DNA from: an uncultured Eubacteriales bacterium
Lineage (GTDB): Bacteria; Bacillota; Clostridia; Oscillospirales; Oscillospiraceae
Assembly (NCBI GenBank): GCA_900544295.1
Contig: UQUO01000010.1
Coordinates: 1-64,000 of the forward strand
DNA length: 64,000 nucleotides
Direction of reading: 5' to 3'
Made by a program: the position numbers and the translations under genes. The notes beneath the pieces were generated by a model, which searched no databases, was not told where the DNA came from, and saw only the letters and a program-made list of their open reading frames with translations. Shown here piece after piece: positions 31,433 to 39,536 of this stretch. Every line of letters starts with the position of its first letter. Within the stretch, counting starts at the first letter, position 1.

Positions 31433-31452
31433 GCCGCCACAGCCGTGGCGGC
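31433..31452. repeat. First copy of the duplicated terminator stem
   Basis: GCCGCCACAGCCGTGGCGGC, preceded by six A residues but followed by TTCAAGC instead of a T-tract. It is identical to the stem at 31661-31680. It looks like a terminator copy interrupted by, or duplicated with, the element that follows. Confidence 0.85.
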
Positions 31453-31649
31453 TTCAAGCTTGTCGAAGAAGGCTTTGCCCTCTTCGACAAAGAGTATAGC
31501 ACTCCGCTCCGCGCCTCGGTCGTCCGCCGTAGGCGGACGATTCGACACTCCGCTCCGCGAGCAGTATTTTCGGCGACGTACACGCCGCCGCCGAAAATGA
31601 TTGAGATCCATTTCGCGGCTGCGGCCGCGAAACTCTGCGAGGCTTGAAG
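31452..31649. mobile_element. MITE-like hairpin-rich element, about 198 bp
   Basis: The ends form an 8-bp inverted repeat, CTTCAAGC (31452-31459) and GCTTGAAG (31642-31649). Inside are four separate hairpins: 31460-31490 (10-bp arms TTGTCGAAGA/TCTTCGACAA), 31521-31539 (8 bp, CGTCCGCC), 31566-31598 (10 bp, ATTTTCGGCG) and 31611-31632 (9 bp, TTTCGCGGC). A 14-bp direct repeat CACTCCGCTCCGCG occurs at 31500 and 31546. It has no coding capacity. The element sits between two copies of one terminator stem, as if it had inserted into it. It could be a non-autonomous mobile element, a REP/BIME-like repeat, or a structured RNA. Confidence 0.55.
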
Positions 31650-31653
31650 GTAT

Positions 31654-31688
31654 AAAAAAAGCCGCCACAGCCGTGGCGGCTTTTTTTT
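31654..31688. terminator. Bidirectional terminator, second stem copy
   Basis: Seven A residues, the stem GCCGCCACAGCCGTGGCGGC (31661-31680) and eight T residues. It serves the convergent DUF6320 gene (+) and larA (-). The larA stop codon TAA lies within the T-tract. Confidence 0.9.
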
Positions 31689-32943
31689 ATGCTCTCGGTA
31701 TGACCGATACCCCGTCGGGTATGACGGTGAGGCTCTCTTTCCCCCATCTCCTGGCGAGGGCCAGGGCGGAGGGGATGTCGGGCGCGTAGGTCATTTTCAT
31801 GTCTTCCACCATGCCGCGCAGCTCCGGGCGCGTGACGAAAATGGCCCGGTGCTTCGAGAGGATGCGGCAGAGTATCTGGCTCTCCCACTGGTCCGGCTCC
31901 GTCTCGTCCCAGGGCGTGGCGAGCTGCCTGGCGTAGAGCTCCGCCGGGCTGGCGCAGTCCCGCAGGGAGGCGTAGAAGCCTTCGCCCCCGTGTCCCGCGG
32001 CGCATTCGCCGCACATGATGACGACGCCGTCCTCGTTCAGGCAGGCCTCCGCCGCGGTCATGCCCTTGACGCACTGGTAGAAGTTCTGGTCCAGCGGATA
32101 GCCGCCGTTCGAGGTCAGCACTATGTCCGCCCGGACCGCCTCCACTTCGCAGAAGCCGCGCAAATACTCGCAGCCGCGCCGGTGGGCCTCGATGCAGTCA
32201 CCGGCGAAGGCGGCGACGGTGCGCTTGTCCTCGTCTATGACGACGTTCACGATGTAGGAAAGCCCCGCGAGCCGCGCGGCGGCCTCCATGTCCGCATTTA
32301 TGGGGTTGCCGTCCAGCACTCCCGTGCGGGCCAGGGGGCTGCCTATGAACTGCCCCCGGTGGTTGCCGAGCACCGTAGCCCGGTCGCAGACGCCTGGCAG
32401 GACGCTCTTGCGCCCGCCGGAAAAGCCCGCGAAGAAGTGCGGCTCTATGAAGCCCTCGGCCACCAGCAGCTCCGTTTCCGCCGCCAGCCTGTCGATGACA
32501 AGCGGCGTGCCGGAGGGCAGGCGGCCTATTTCAACGTTCGCCCCCGCGTCCCCGCAGTCGTGGACGACGACCTCGCACTCGGCGAGGAGCTCCGGCCCGA
32601 GCTTGGCCTCCAGTTCCGAGACCGTCGTCGCCCGGTGGAAGCCCGTGGCGACTAGCAGGGTCACCCGGATGCCGGGGCTGCCCTCGCGCAGATCGCGGAG
32701 CATGTTGGGCAGGATGTCCCGGCTGGGTACGGGCCGCGTGTGGTCGGAGATTATGATGACGCAATTTTTCTTGCCCCGCGCCAGCTCCGAGAGCCGCGGC
32801 GAGCCTATGGGCGCTTCCATCGCCGCGCGGACGAGCTCCGCGCCGGGCGCGCCGGAGCGCAGCCCGCCCACGCGCGAGCGCAGGACAGGCGCGTCCCCGG
32901 GCTCAAACTCGAGAAAACCCCGCCCGTAGGGTATGCGCAGCAA
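31687..32943 (-). CDS. larA: LarA-family nickel-pincer racemase/epimerase
   Basis: A 418-residue DUF2088 protein. Lactate racemase LarA interconverts D- and L-lactate using a nickel-pincer nucleotide. Other family members act on different 2-hydroxy acids. Expected catalytic residues are present: H103 (TGFHR), H169 and K179 (EPHFFAGFSGGRKS) and H195 (GNHRGQ). K179 is the pincer-attachment lysine. The cofactor genes larB, larC and larE are not in the window. TTG start at 32943, 8 bases after AAGGGGG. Last gene of the operon holding the Etf-linked lactate dehydrogenase. The true substrate may be another hydroxy acid. Confidence 0.88.
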   Translation of the reverse strand: MLRIPYGRGFLEFEPGDAPVLRSRVGGLRSGAPGAELVRAAMEAPIGSPRLSELARGKKNCVIIISDHTRPVPSRDILPNMLRDLREGSPGIRVTLLVATGFHRATTVSELEAKLGPELLAECEVVVHDCGDAGANVEIGRLPSGTPLVIDRLAAETELLVAEGFIEPHFFAGFSGGRKSVLPGVCDRATVLGNHRGQFIGSPLARTGVLDGNPINADMEAAARLAGLSYIVNVVIDEDKRTVAAFAGDCIEAHRRGCEYLRGFCEVEAVRADIVLTSNGGYPLDQNFYQCVKGMTAAEACLNEDGVVIMCGECAAGHGGEGFYASLRDCASPAELYARQLATPWDETEPDQWESQILCRILSKHRAIFVTRPELRGMVEDMKMTYAPDIPSALALARRWGKESLTVIPDGVSVIPRA

Positions 32944-32946
32944 GGT

Positions 32947-33957
32947 TCAGACCCCCTTTTTGGATTCCAGCTCCGCTATGAGCCGGTCGCAGACCTCGTC
33001 CATATCTCCGACGAGGCCGTAGTCACAGTAGTTGAAGATGGCCGCGGCCGGGTCGGAGTTCACTGCGGCCTTTTTCGCAGCGTCAGCAAAGCCCGTGACG
33101 TGGTTGATGGCCCCGGAGACGCCGAAGCAGATGTATAGCTTGGGCTTTACCACCGCTCCGGACTGGCCGATGACCAGCTTGAAGGGCAAGAGCCCCCTGT
33201 CGAAGACCGGCCGCGTGCAGGCGAGCTTGCCGCCCAGGAGCTCCGCGAGCCGCCGGTAGCGCCCCAGGCTCTCCGCGCCCTTTATGCCGTTGCCGACGCA
33301 GACTATTGCCTCGGCGTCCGCGATGTTGAGGCTCTCGTCCAGGGCCTCGCGCTCGAAGCCGAGTATCTCCGTGCGGATCTCCGAGACCGGGAAGTCCACC
33401 CTCAGCTCTTCAAGGGCGCAGGGCCTCTCGCCCGCGGGCGAGAGCTTGAAGGTGCCGGGCCGTATCGTCCCCACCTGGGGCCGGGCCTCCGGCACTGTGA
33501 TGACGGCCATGAGCCGCCCGCCCACGGCGGGCTCGACGAATTCTATGCAGCCGGTTTTTTCGTCGTAGACCAGCTCCGTCGCGTCGGAGGTGCAGCCCGT
33601 GCCGAGCCGGCAGGCAAAGCGCGGGGCGAAATCCCGCCCGAAGATGGTGCCGCCCACGAGCACCGCCGAGGGCCGCCGCTCCTCGCAGAGCTTTGTGAAG
33701 AGCGCCGCCCAGGCGTCCACGTTCGGATATTCGTAGCCCGTGCCGCTTACCGTGAGTATGGCATCAACTCCGCAGGCGCGTATCTTTGCCAGCTCCGCCT
33801 CCGGCAGGGAGCCCACTACTACGGCGACGAGCTTTTCCCCCGCCGCGTCGCAGAGTTTGCGCGCCTCGCAGCAGAGCTCCAGCGAGACGGGCAGCGCCTG
33901 CCCGGCCTCCTGCTCTATGTAGACCCACATGTCCCTGTACATGCTCTTGTCCAACAT
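32947..33957 (-). CDS. etfA: Electron-transfer flavoprotein alpha subunit
   Basis: A 336-residue EtfA (LctC-like). The FAD-binding C-terminal domain shows IGQSGAVVKPKLYICFGVSG followed by AINH. In Acetobacterium-type lactate dehydrogenases, EtfAB bifurcates electrons so that lactate oxidation by NAD+ is driven by ferredoxin oxidation. ATG 33957 has AAGGGGG 8 bases upstream. It lies between etfB (14 bases) and larA (3 bases). No ferredoxin domain is fused to it. Confidence 0.92.
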   Translation of the reverse strand: MLDKSMYRDMWVYIEQEAGQALPVSLELCCEARKLCDAAGEKLVAVVVGSLPEAELAKIRACGVDAILTVSGTGYEYPNVDAWAALFTKLCEERRPSAVLVGGTIFGRDFAPRFACRLGTGCTSDATELVYDEKTGCIEFVEPAVGGRLMAVITVPEARPQVGTIRPGTFKLSPAGERPCALEELRVDFPVSEIRTEILGFEREALDESLNIADAEAIVCVGNGIKGAESLGRYRRLAELLGGKLACTRPVFDRGLLPFKLVIGQSGAVVKPKLYICFGVSGAINHVTGFADAAKKAAVNSDPAAAIFNYCDYGLVGDMDEVCDRLIAELESKKGV

Positions 33958-33971
33958 TTGCGGCACCCCCT

Positions 33972-34766
33972 TCAAAGCGCCTCGGCCAGGAGCGAGGCCA
34001 GCTTTGCTGCGCTCCTGTCGAGACTGCCCTCGTCTATCATCATGCCGGGCTCGCCCGCCTCGGGCGGATAGGTGCGCGGTACCTTGGTGGGGGAGCCGGG
34101 GTCGCCTATCTGCGCGGGGTCAAGGCCGGGTATGCTCCTGGAGTTGTAGCTGAGTATCTCCGCCGTGCGGGAGGCCTTCCAGCGGGCAAGGTTCGGTATG
34201 CGCGGGCGGAAATTGGCTTTTTCCACGGTGATGAGGCAGGGCAGGCTGGCCCTCGTCCTCTCGACCCCGCGCTCCAGCTCCCTGAGCGCTGTTACTTTGC
34301 GGCAGTCGAGGTCTATGTCCTCGATGGAGAGCACGCAGCTGAGCTGGCTGGCGTCAAAGCGCTCGGCCAGCTGGGAGGCCATCTGCCCCGTGGCCCCGTC
34401 GAGGGACTCCTTGCCGCAGAAGATGAGGTCGAAGCGCTCCAGCCTGTGTGCGGCTGTGGCGATGACGTAGCTCGTGGCGAGGGTGTCGGCGTTGGCGAAG
34501 GCCCTGTCCGAGAGCAGGACGGCCCTGTCCGCGCCCGCGGCTATGCACTCGCGCAGGGCTTCGGCGGCGGCGTCGGGACCCATCGTGACGCAGGTTATCT
34601 TCCCGCCGCAGCGCTCCTTTACCTGGACGGCGGCTTCCAGGGCGTTGGCGTCCAGGGGGTTCAGTATGGCCGGGACGCCAGCGCGGATGAGGCTGCCCGT
34701 GACAGGGTCCATCTTTACGAGGTCGATGTCCGGCACCTGCTTTACGCAGACGAGGATGTTAAGCAT
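33972..34766 (-). CDS. etfB: Electron-transfer flavoprotein beta subunit
   Basis: A 264-residue EtfB (LctB-like), opening with NILVCVKQVPD, the family signature. LNPLDANALEAA and FCGKESLDGATGQMASQLAE are also typical and form the nucleotide/flavin site. In bifurcating Etfs this site holds the bifurcating FAD. ATG 34766 has GGAGG 8 bases upstream. An in-frame GTG 3 codons earlier lies too close to that site. Overlaps the dehydrogenase gene by 8 bases. Confidence 0.92.
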   Translation of the reverse strand: MLNILVCVKQVPDIDLVKMDPVTGSLIRAGVPAILNPLDANALEAAVQVKERCGGKITCVTMGPDAAAEALRECIAAGADRAVLLSDRAFANADTLATSYVIATAAHRLERFDLIFCGKESLDGATGQMASQLAERFDASQLSCVLSIEDIDLDCRKVTALRELERGVERTRASLPCLITVEKANFRPRIPNLARWKASRTAEILSYNSRSIPGLDPAQIGDPGSPTKVPRTYPPEAGEPGMMIDEGSLDRSAAKLASLLAEAL

Positions 34767-36201
34767 CGCGCTCACCTCCAGTCAGGTCATGGCAGACCTT
34801 GCCGGGGTTCAGTATCCCCTTCGGGTCAAAGACCTGTTTTATCGCGGCCATGAGCCCGTAGGCCGTCTCGCCTGCTGACAGGCGCAGATAGTCCTTCTTC
34901 GCGTGGCCGATGGCGTGCTCGCCGGAGACCTGGCCCTGGAACTCGTCGCACTTTTTGTAACAGCTGTCCATGGCGAGTTTGCAGCGGCGCTTGAACTCGG
35001 CCTCCTCCAGCTCGTTGGAGCAGCAGTAGATGTGGAGGTTGCCGTCGCCCGCGTGGCCGAAGGCGCGCAGGCGCAGGCCGTTTTTTTCAGCCTCCGCCCG
35101 GGCGAAGGCGAGAAACTCCGCAATGCGGTCAACGGGTACGACGACGTCCATCTCGTCCAGGAGCTTGGAGTCCGCCTCGATGGCCGTGAGGAAGGCGCTG
35201 CGCGCGGCCCACACGTCCTTTTTGAGGTTGTCCGTCCAGACCACCAGCACGTCGAAGGCCCCGGCCCTCTCGGCCACTTCCGCAAGGCGGTCCATTTTGG
35301 CCGTGAGCTCGGCCTCGCTGCCGCCGACGAGGGTGACGAGGATATAGGCGCCCACGTCCCTCCCGTTTACGCGCGTGGGGAAGACGGGGTTTCCCGTGAA
35401 CTCGGCGGAGGACTCCACGATGTCGCGCTCCATGAACTCGATGCTCTGCGGCTCAAGGTTTGCGAGCTTGATGGCGGGCACGGAGGCGATGGCGGCGGAG
35501 ATCTCCTCAAAGGGCAGCAGGAGGCTGACGTCCATGATGGGCTTGGGTATGAGTTTGAGCGTGAGCTCCGTGATGACGCCGAGGGTGCCCTCGGAGCCTA
35601 TCATGAGGTGGAGCAGGCTGTAGCCGGAGCTGGTCTTGCAGACGGCCTTGCCGAGCTTCAGCACCTCGCCGCTGGGGAGGACAACGATCATGGCGAGGAC
35701 GTAGTCGCGGGTGACGCCGTATTTGACGGCGCGCATGCCTCCGGCGTTGGTGCTGACGTTGCCGCCGACGGTGGAGGTTTTCTCGCCCGGGTCGGGCGGG
35801 TACATGAGCCCGTGTGAGAGGGCGTCCGCGGCGAGGTCGCGCAGCAGGACGCCGGGCTGGATGGTGACGGTGAGGTTGTTCATGTCGTAGGCTAGGATGG
35901 AGTTCATCCGCTCAGTGGATAGGACGAGCCCCCCGCACAGCGGCACGCAGCCGCCGACGAGGCCGGTCCCGGCGCCGCGCACCGTGACGGGGACGCACTC
36001 CTCGCAGCAGATGCGCATGACCTCTGCCACCTCCTCGGTGGAGCTGGGGAAGCAGACGGCCTCGGGGGCAAACTTGCCGTAAATGGGCATCTCGTCATGC
36101 GAGAAGTCCTCTTTGACGGCCTCCCCAAAAACAAGCGCCTCTCCCAACACCCTCCGGAGCCGCTCCAAAACCGGTTCCGTGAGCTTCTTGTACGCAGGCA
36201 T
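34759..36201 (-). CDS. FAD-linked 2-hydroxy-acid dehydrogenase (LctD/GlcD type)
   Basis: A 480-residue FAD_binding_4 dehydrogenase. The FAD motif PDPGEKTSTVGGNVSTNAGG and the C-terminal domain motifs GHAGDGNLH and SGEHAIGHAKK match D-lactate or glycolate dehydrogenases. Coupled to etfB and etfA, it forms an LctBCD-like complex oxidising a 2-hydroxy acid to the keto acid. ATG 36201 follows AAAGGAGG. Upstream of it is a hairpin and then the UxaA gene, so the set is probably co-transcribed from the sigma54 promoter at 41.43 kb. Confidence 0.88.
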   Translation of the reverse strand: MPAYKKLTEPVLERLRRVLGEALVFGEAVKEDFSHDEMPIYGKFAPEAVCFPSSTEEVAEVMRICCEECVPVTVRGAGTGLVGGCVPLCGGLVLSTERMNSILAYDMNNLTVTIQPGVLLRDLAADALSHGLMYPPDPGEKTSTVGGNVSTNAGGMRAVKYGVTRDYVLAMIVVLPSGEVLKLGKAVCKTSSGYSLLHLMIGSEGTLGVITELTLKLIPKPIMDVSLLLPFEEISAAIASVPAIKLANLEPQSIEFMERDIVESSAEFTGNPVFPTRVNGRDVGAYILVTLVGGSEAELTAKMDRLAEVAERAGAFDVLVVWTDNLKKDVWAARSAFLTAIEADSKLLDEMDVVVPVDRIAEFLAFARAEAEKNGLRLRAFGHAGDGNLHIYCCSNELEEAEFKRRCKLAMDSCYKKCDEFQGQVSGEHAIGHAKKDYLRLSAGETAYGLMAAIKQVFDPKGILNPGKVCHDLTGGERDA

Positions 36202-36231
36202 ATATCCCGCCTCCTTTTACGCATATGTTCG

Positions 36232-36263
36232 CGCGGGCCGCCTCCGGAGGGAAACAGCCCGCG
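36232..36263 (-). other. Intercistronic hairpin
   Basis: CGCGGGC (36232-36238) pairs with GCCCGCG (36257-36263) between the UxaA-family gene and the dehydrogenase gene. There is no T-tract, so it is more likely an mRNA-stability or processing element than a terminator. Confidence 0.45.
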
Positions 36264-36272
36264 GTAATTACA

Positions 36273-37775
36273 TCAAAGGGCGCCCATGAGCAGGGGGAAG
36301 GCGTATTCCCTGTGGCCGAGCTTTTCGGCTATGGTGGGCTCTCCTCTGCATGTATCGACGATCTTGTCGAACAGCAGCCTGCCCGCCTCTTCTATGCTCA
36401 TGGAGCCCAGTACCACCCCGGTGAGATCGGCGTCTATGTTGGCGCCTAACAGCTTCATAGCATCCGGGGAGCCTGTTAGCTTGATGGCCGGGGCGATCGG
36501 ATTGCCAACGGGAGTTCCTCTGCCTGTGCTGTACAGCAGCACGTTGGCCCCGGAGCACACTAGCCCCAGAAGCGACAGAGGGTCAAGTCCCGGATTATCC
36601 ACGACATACAGCCCCTTTCCCGTGGGGTATTCGCCAAAGTCGAGCGCGCCCTCGACAGGCGCGGCGCCGCCTTTTTTGACGTTTCCAAGCGCCTTTTCCT
36701 TGAGTGTGCTTATGCCGCCGGCAATGTTCCCCGGCGCAGGGTTGCTCTCTTCAATGCTCCGGCCCATCATTTTGGCCCTGTCATACATCTCCGAGAGCAG
36801 GGAAATGACCTTGTCGGCCGTCTGCTTGCTGCGGGATTGCCGCGTCAGCACGCCCTCGCCTCCGTACCAGCCGACCGTCTCGCCCAGCAGGGAGACACCG
36901 CCGTTTTTGACGATTATATCCGAAGCGACGCCGATCGCCGGATTTGAGGCTGCCGCAGTTGTCCAGTCTGAGGCCCCGCACTTGACGCCGAGGCAGATGT
37001 CCGAGACCCCGGCCTCCACGCGCTCCTGGCCCTCCAGCTCGCGTCTCATGTCGAGCACGAGGGCCTCAAGAGCGGCATAGGCGGCCTCGGTGGAGCCGTA
37101 GTCCTGGGAGCGGACGAAGGCGCAGGGCTTCTCGTCCTTGACCTCGTTGTAAAACCACTCTGCATCCACGCTCTCACAGCCGAGCCCGGCAAAAATTACC
37201 CCGCCGACGTTGGGATTGCGCGCTATGCCGAGCATGATGGCCTTGATGCGCTCAACCTCATTTGGCAGAATTACGCAGCCGGAGGGGTTCGTTATGGCCA
37301 CTACGTCCCGGAACTTATACTCGATGTCGGAAACGATCTTGTTGGCGCAGACCGCCGTGGAGAGGACGACAAGGTGGTTGCGAAAGCCCACGAGGCCGTT
37401 CCTGCGCCTGTAGCCGAACAGCCTGGGCTGGGGAGAGAGCAGAAGAGAGTCGTCCAGCTCCCGGAGCTGCCCGGGGTCGAACTCATACAGATAGTTTTCC
37501 TTCCAGTTGGAGATGGGGTCGCTTATATTGTGCGTGTGCGCATAGCTGCCAGCCTCTATGTCGCAGGCAGCCGTGCCGATGGGGTGGCCGTATTTGAAAA
37601 CCGTCTCGCCCCGGGCAATGCGCCGCAGGGCCAGCTTGTGCCCCTGGGGCAGGGCCTCCCTTATCTCTATCCCGGCGTCCTCGCCGTTTATGAGCACGCG
37701 GTCGCCGGCGGACATGGCCTCGAGCGCGACTGCGACGTTGTCGCCGGCATCAAAACGTAAAGCTTTTTTTGTCAT
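36273..37775 (-). CDS. UxaA-family dehydratase (altronate/galactarate type)
   Basis: A 500-residue protein with an N-terminal SAF domain (residues 1-90, ending AGSYAHTHNIS) fused to the large UxaA/GarD catalytic domain. YRRRNGLVGFRNHLVV, NPSGCV and GLGCESV (family GLGCE) are characteristic. Members dehydrate sugar acids such as altronate, galactarate or sulfolactate with a divalent metal. The two halves are separate genes in some relatives and fused here. It lies 11 bases after the flavoprotein gene. Confidence 0.88.
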   Translation of the reverse strand: MTKKALRFDAGDNVAVALEAMSAGDRVLINGEDAGIEIREALPQGHKLALRRIARGETVFKYGHPIGTAACDIEAGSYAHTHNISDPISNWKENYLYEFDPGQLRELDDSLLLSPQPRLFGYRRRNGLVGFRNHLVVLSTAVCANKIVSDIEYKFRDVVAITNPSGCVILPNEVERIKAIMLGIARNPNVGGVIFAGLGCESVDAEWFYNEVKDEKPCAFVRSQDYGSTEAAYAALEALVLDMRRELEGQERVEAGVSDICLGVKCGASDWTTAAASNPAIGVASDIIVKNGGVSLLGETVGWYGGEGVLTRQSRSKQTADKVISLLSEMYDRAKMMGRSIEESNPAPGNIAGGISTLKEKALGNVKKGGAAPVEGALDFGEYPTGKGLYVVDNPGLDPLSLLGLVCSGANVLLYSTGRGTPVGNPIAPAIKLTGSPDAMKLLGANIDADLTGVVLGSMSIEEAGRLLFDKIVDTCRGEPTIAEKLGHREYAFPLLMGAL

Positions 37776-37786
37776 TGAATATCCTC

Positions 37787-39451
37787 TTACCTTTCAGAAA
37801 CTTGACAGTCAACGCATCTGACCGCATCCCGGAAGGACAGCTGCATACGTCCGCCTGTGTTTTTGATGAGGATATTCTTGCGCCAATTCGGGTCGTCCAT
37901 GTCGGGGAAATCGCTGCGGTAAAACACCCCGCGGCTCTCCCTGCGAAGCTCCGAAGCGCTTATCTGCATGTCCGCCAGAAGCAGCATGTGCCTCAGGTGG
38001 ATCAGCTCCGCCGCCTCGCCCAGACTGGAGGCCCGTAGACCGTCCAGCTCCCGCCGCAGTTCCCGCACCGTATGCGCAGCCGCGGAGAGGGTCTCCGCGT
38101 TGCGCTGGATGCCGAGATTTTCGTGCAGGCAGACACCGAGGCGTTTTCTGAGCTCCCGGGCCGGGAGCGGGGAATTGCCGCCTAGCAGAGCTTCGAGCCC
38201 TCGCTCCGCTTCCGACCATGTGCGCTCTATATCCTCCATTTTAACATAGCCCAGCCTTTTTGCATAGTCCGCCGCGCTGTCTCCGGCGATATGCCCAAAA
38301 ACTACCGTCTCGGCCCCAGCACTACCGCCAAGGCGGTTGGCTCCGTGCAGGCCGCCGATCACTTCTCCGCAGGCGAAGAGCCCTGCCACGTCGGTGGAAC
38401 AGTCCGTGCCTACTACGACGCCGCCTAGATTTGTGTGGGCGGCTGGCATCATCTCGGGCATTTCCCGGGTAAGGTCGATGCCCGCGGCAGCGGCTGCCCT
38501 CGTAAAGATGGCGTGGTCCCTGTAGAGAAAGTCCCTGTCCATCATTGTCATGTCGTAGTAGATGCCGCCGTGCGGCGTGCCGCGGCCCTCCCTGACCTCG
38601 CTGAGCATGGCCCGGGCAAGGCTGCCCTTCTGGGCGTTTTCGCGGGTGAGCCCGTAATCGGCCAGAAAATCCCGGCCCTCCCCGTTTCGCAGAACAGCGC
38701 CGTGCCGAAGCAGCGTGGTGGCGATGACCTTGCCGGAGAGCTCCTCCGGCCAAATAAAGCAGCAGGGCTCAAACTGCTGGAACTCCATGTCTGTCAGACG
38801 CGCCCCGGCCTCATAGGCCATGGCGTAGCCGTCGCCGGTGAGGGCCTTCGGGTAGGTGGAAAAGCTCTGCATGGCCCCGCAGCCGCCGGTGGCGAGTACA
38901 ACGGCGCTCGCTGTGAAGCGCAGCAGCTCCCCTGAGCCCAGGCCCAGGCCGTAGGCGCCGAGGACATGGCCGCGGGATACCAGCAGGCCGAGTATGTCCA
39001 CGGGCGCGTACTGCTTTACTCCAAGCTCGCCGCACCGTGCTTTTAAAATTCGCATTTCCGCGCTGCCGCTGGAGACGCCTGTCTTGATAAGACGTGGATA
39101 TGCTGTGCCCAGAGTATGTATCGGCAGGTAACGCCCTTCTGCGTCCCTGTCAAACTCAAGCCCCAGACCTTCGAGATATGTCACCTCGTCGAGCACGTGC
39201 TCAGACAGGACCATTGCTAGTCGGCTGTCATTGATGCCGTACCCGCTCTGTTCGATATCACTGAAGTAGAGCTCTTTGCTGTCTCCAGGCATTACAGGGG
39301 CGTTGAAGCCCATGATCTCTGGGGAAGCACAGGACGGCTTGCTGACGATTGCGACTTCCGTTCCAAGCTCGGCTGCGGCGACGGCGGCGCGCAGGCCGGC
39401 CACGCCGCCTCCAATGACCAGAACCTCAGTGTTTATTGTCCTAAAATCCAA
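37787..39451 (-). CDS. FAD-dependent oxidoreductase, fumarate-reductase flavoprotein type
   Basis: A 554-residue flavoprotein. The dinucleotide motif VLVIGGGVAGLRAAVAAAE opens it, and THNLGG-like AAHTNLGGVVV and LHGANRLGGSAG mark the substrate and FAD regions of the fumarate reductase/aspartate oxidase family. It ends VRCVDCQVSER, with two cysteines. The start is set at TTG 39451 because GGAGGG lies 6 bases upstream. A GTG six codons earlier would place that site inside the gene. The substrate is unknown. It may oxidise the ketose or sugar acid made by the neighbours. It follows a hairpin after the transketolase genes. Confidence 0.83.
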   Translation of the reverse strand: MDFRTINTEVLVIGGGVAGLRAAVAAAELGTEVAIVSKPSCASPEIMGFNAPVMPGDSKELYFSDIEQSGYGINDSRLAMVLSEHVLDEVTYLEGLGLEFDRDAEGRYLPIHTLGTAYPRLIKTGVSSGSAEMRILKARCGELGVKQYAPVDILGLLVSRGHVLGAYGLGLGSGELLRFTASAVVLATGGCGAMQSFSTYPKALTGDGYAMAYEAGARLTDMEFQQFEPCCFIWPEELSGKVIATTLLRHGAVLRNGEGRDFLADYGLTRENAQKGSLARAMLSEVREGRGTPHGGIYYDMTMMDRDFLYRDHAIFTRAAAAAGIDLTREMPEMMPAAHTNLGGVVVGTDCSTDVAGLFACGEVIGGLHGANRLGGSAGAETVVFGHIAGDSAADYAKRLGYVKMEDIERTWSEAERGLEALLGGNSPLPARELRKRLGVCLHENLGIQRNAETLSAAAHTVRELRRELDGLRASSLGEAAELIHLRHMLLLADMQISASELRRESRGVFYRSDFPDMDDPNWRKNILIKNTGGRMQLSFRDAVRCVDCQVSER

Positions 39452-39495
39452 GTGAAACCCTCCATACACAGGAATGGACGTGAATTGCAGCTTCC

Positions 39496-39531
39496 GTGGA
39501 GCCTCTCCCGCCGGTCAAGGAGAAGCTCCAC
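39496..39531 (-). other. Intercistronic hairpin after tktC-like gene
   Basis: GTGGAGC (39496-39502) pairs with GCTCCAC (39525-39531), with further partial pairing inside. It lies 5 bases after the transketolase C-subunit stop, without a T-tract. It could protect the transketolase mRNA from 3' decay. Confidence 0.45.
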
Positions 39532-39536
39532 AGACC

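Noticed and set aside
31500..31559. CRISPR repeat pair (CACTCCGCTCCGCG twice)
   Set aside because: Only two 14-bp copies, one spacing, embedded in hairpins. No cas genes or regular array.
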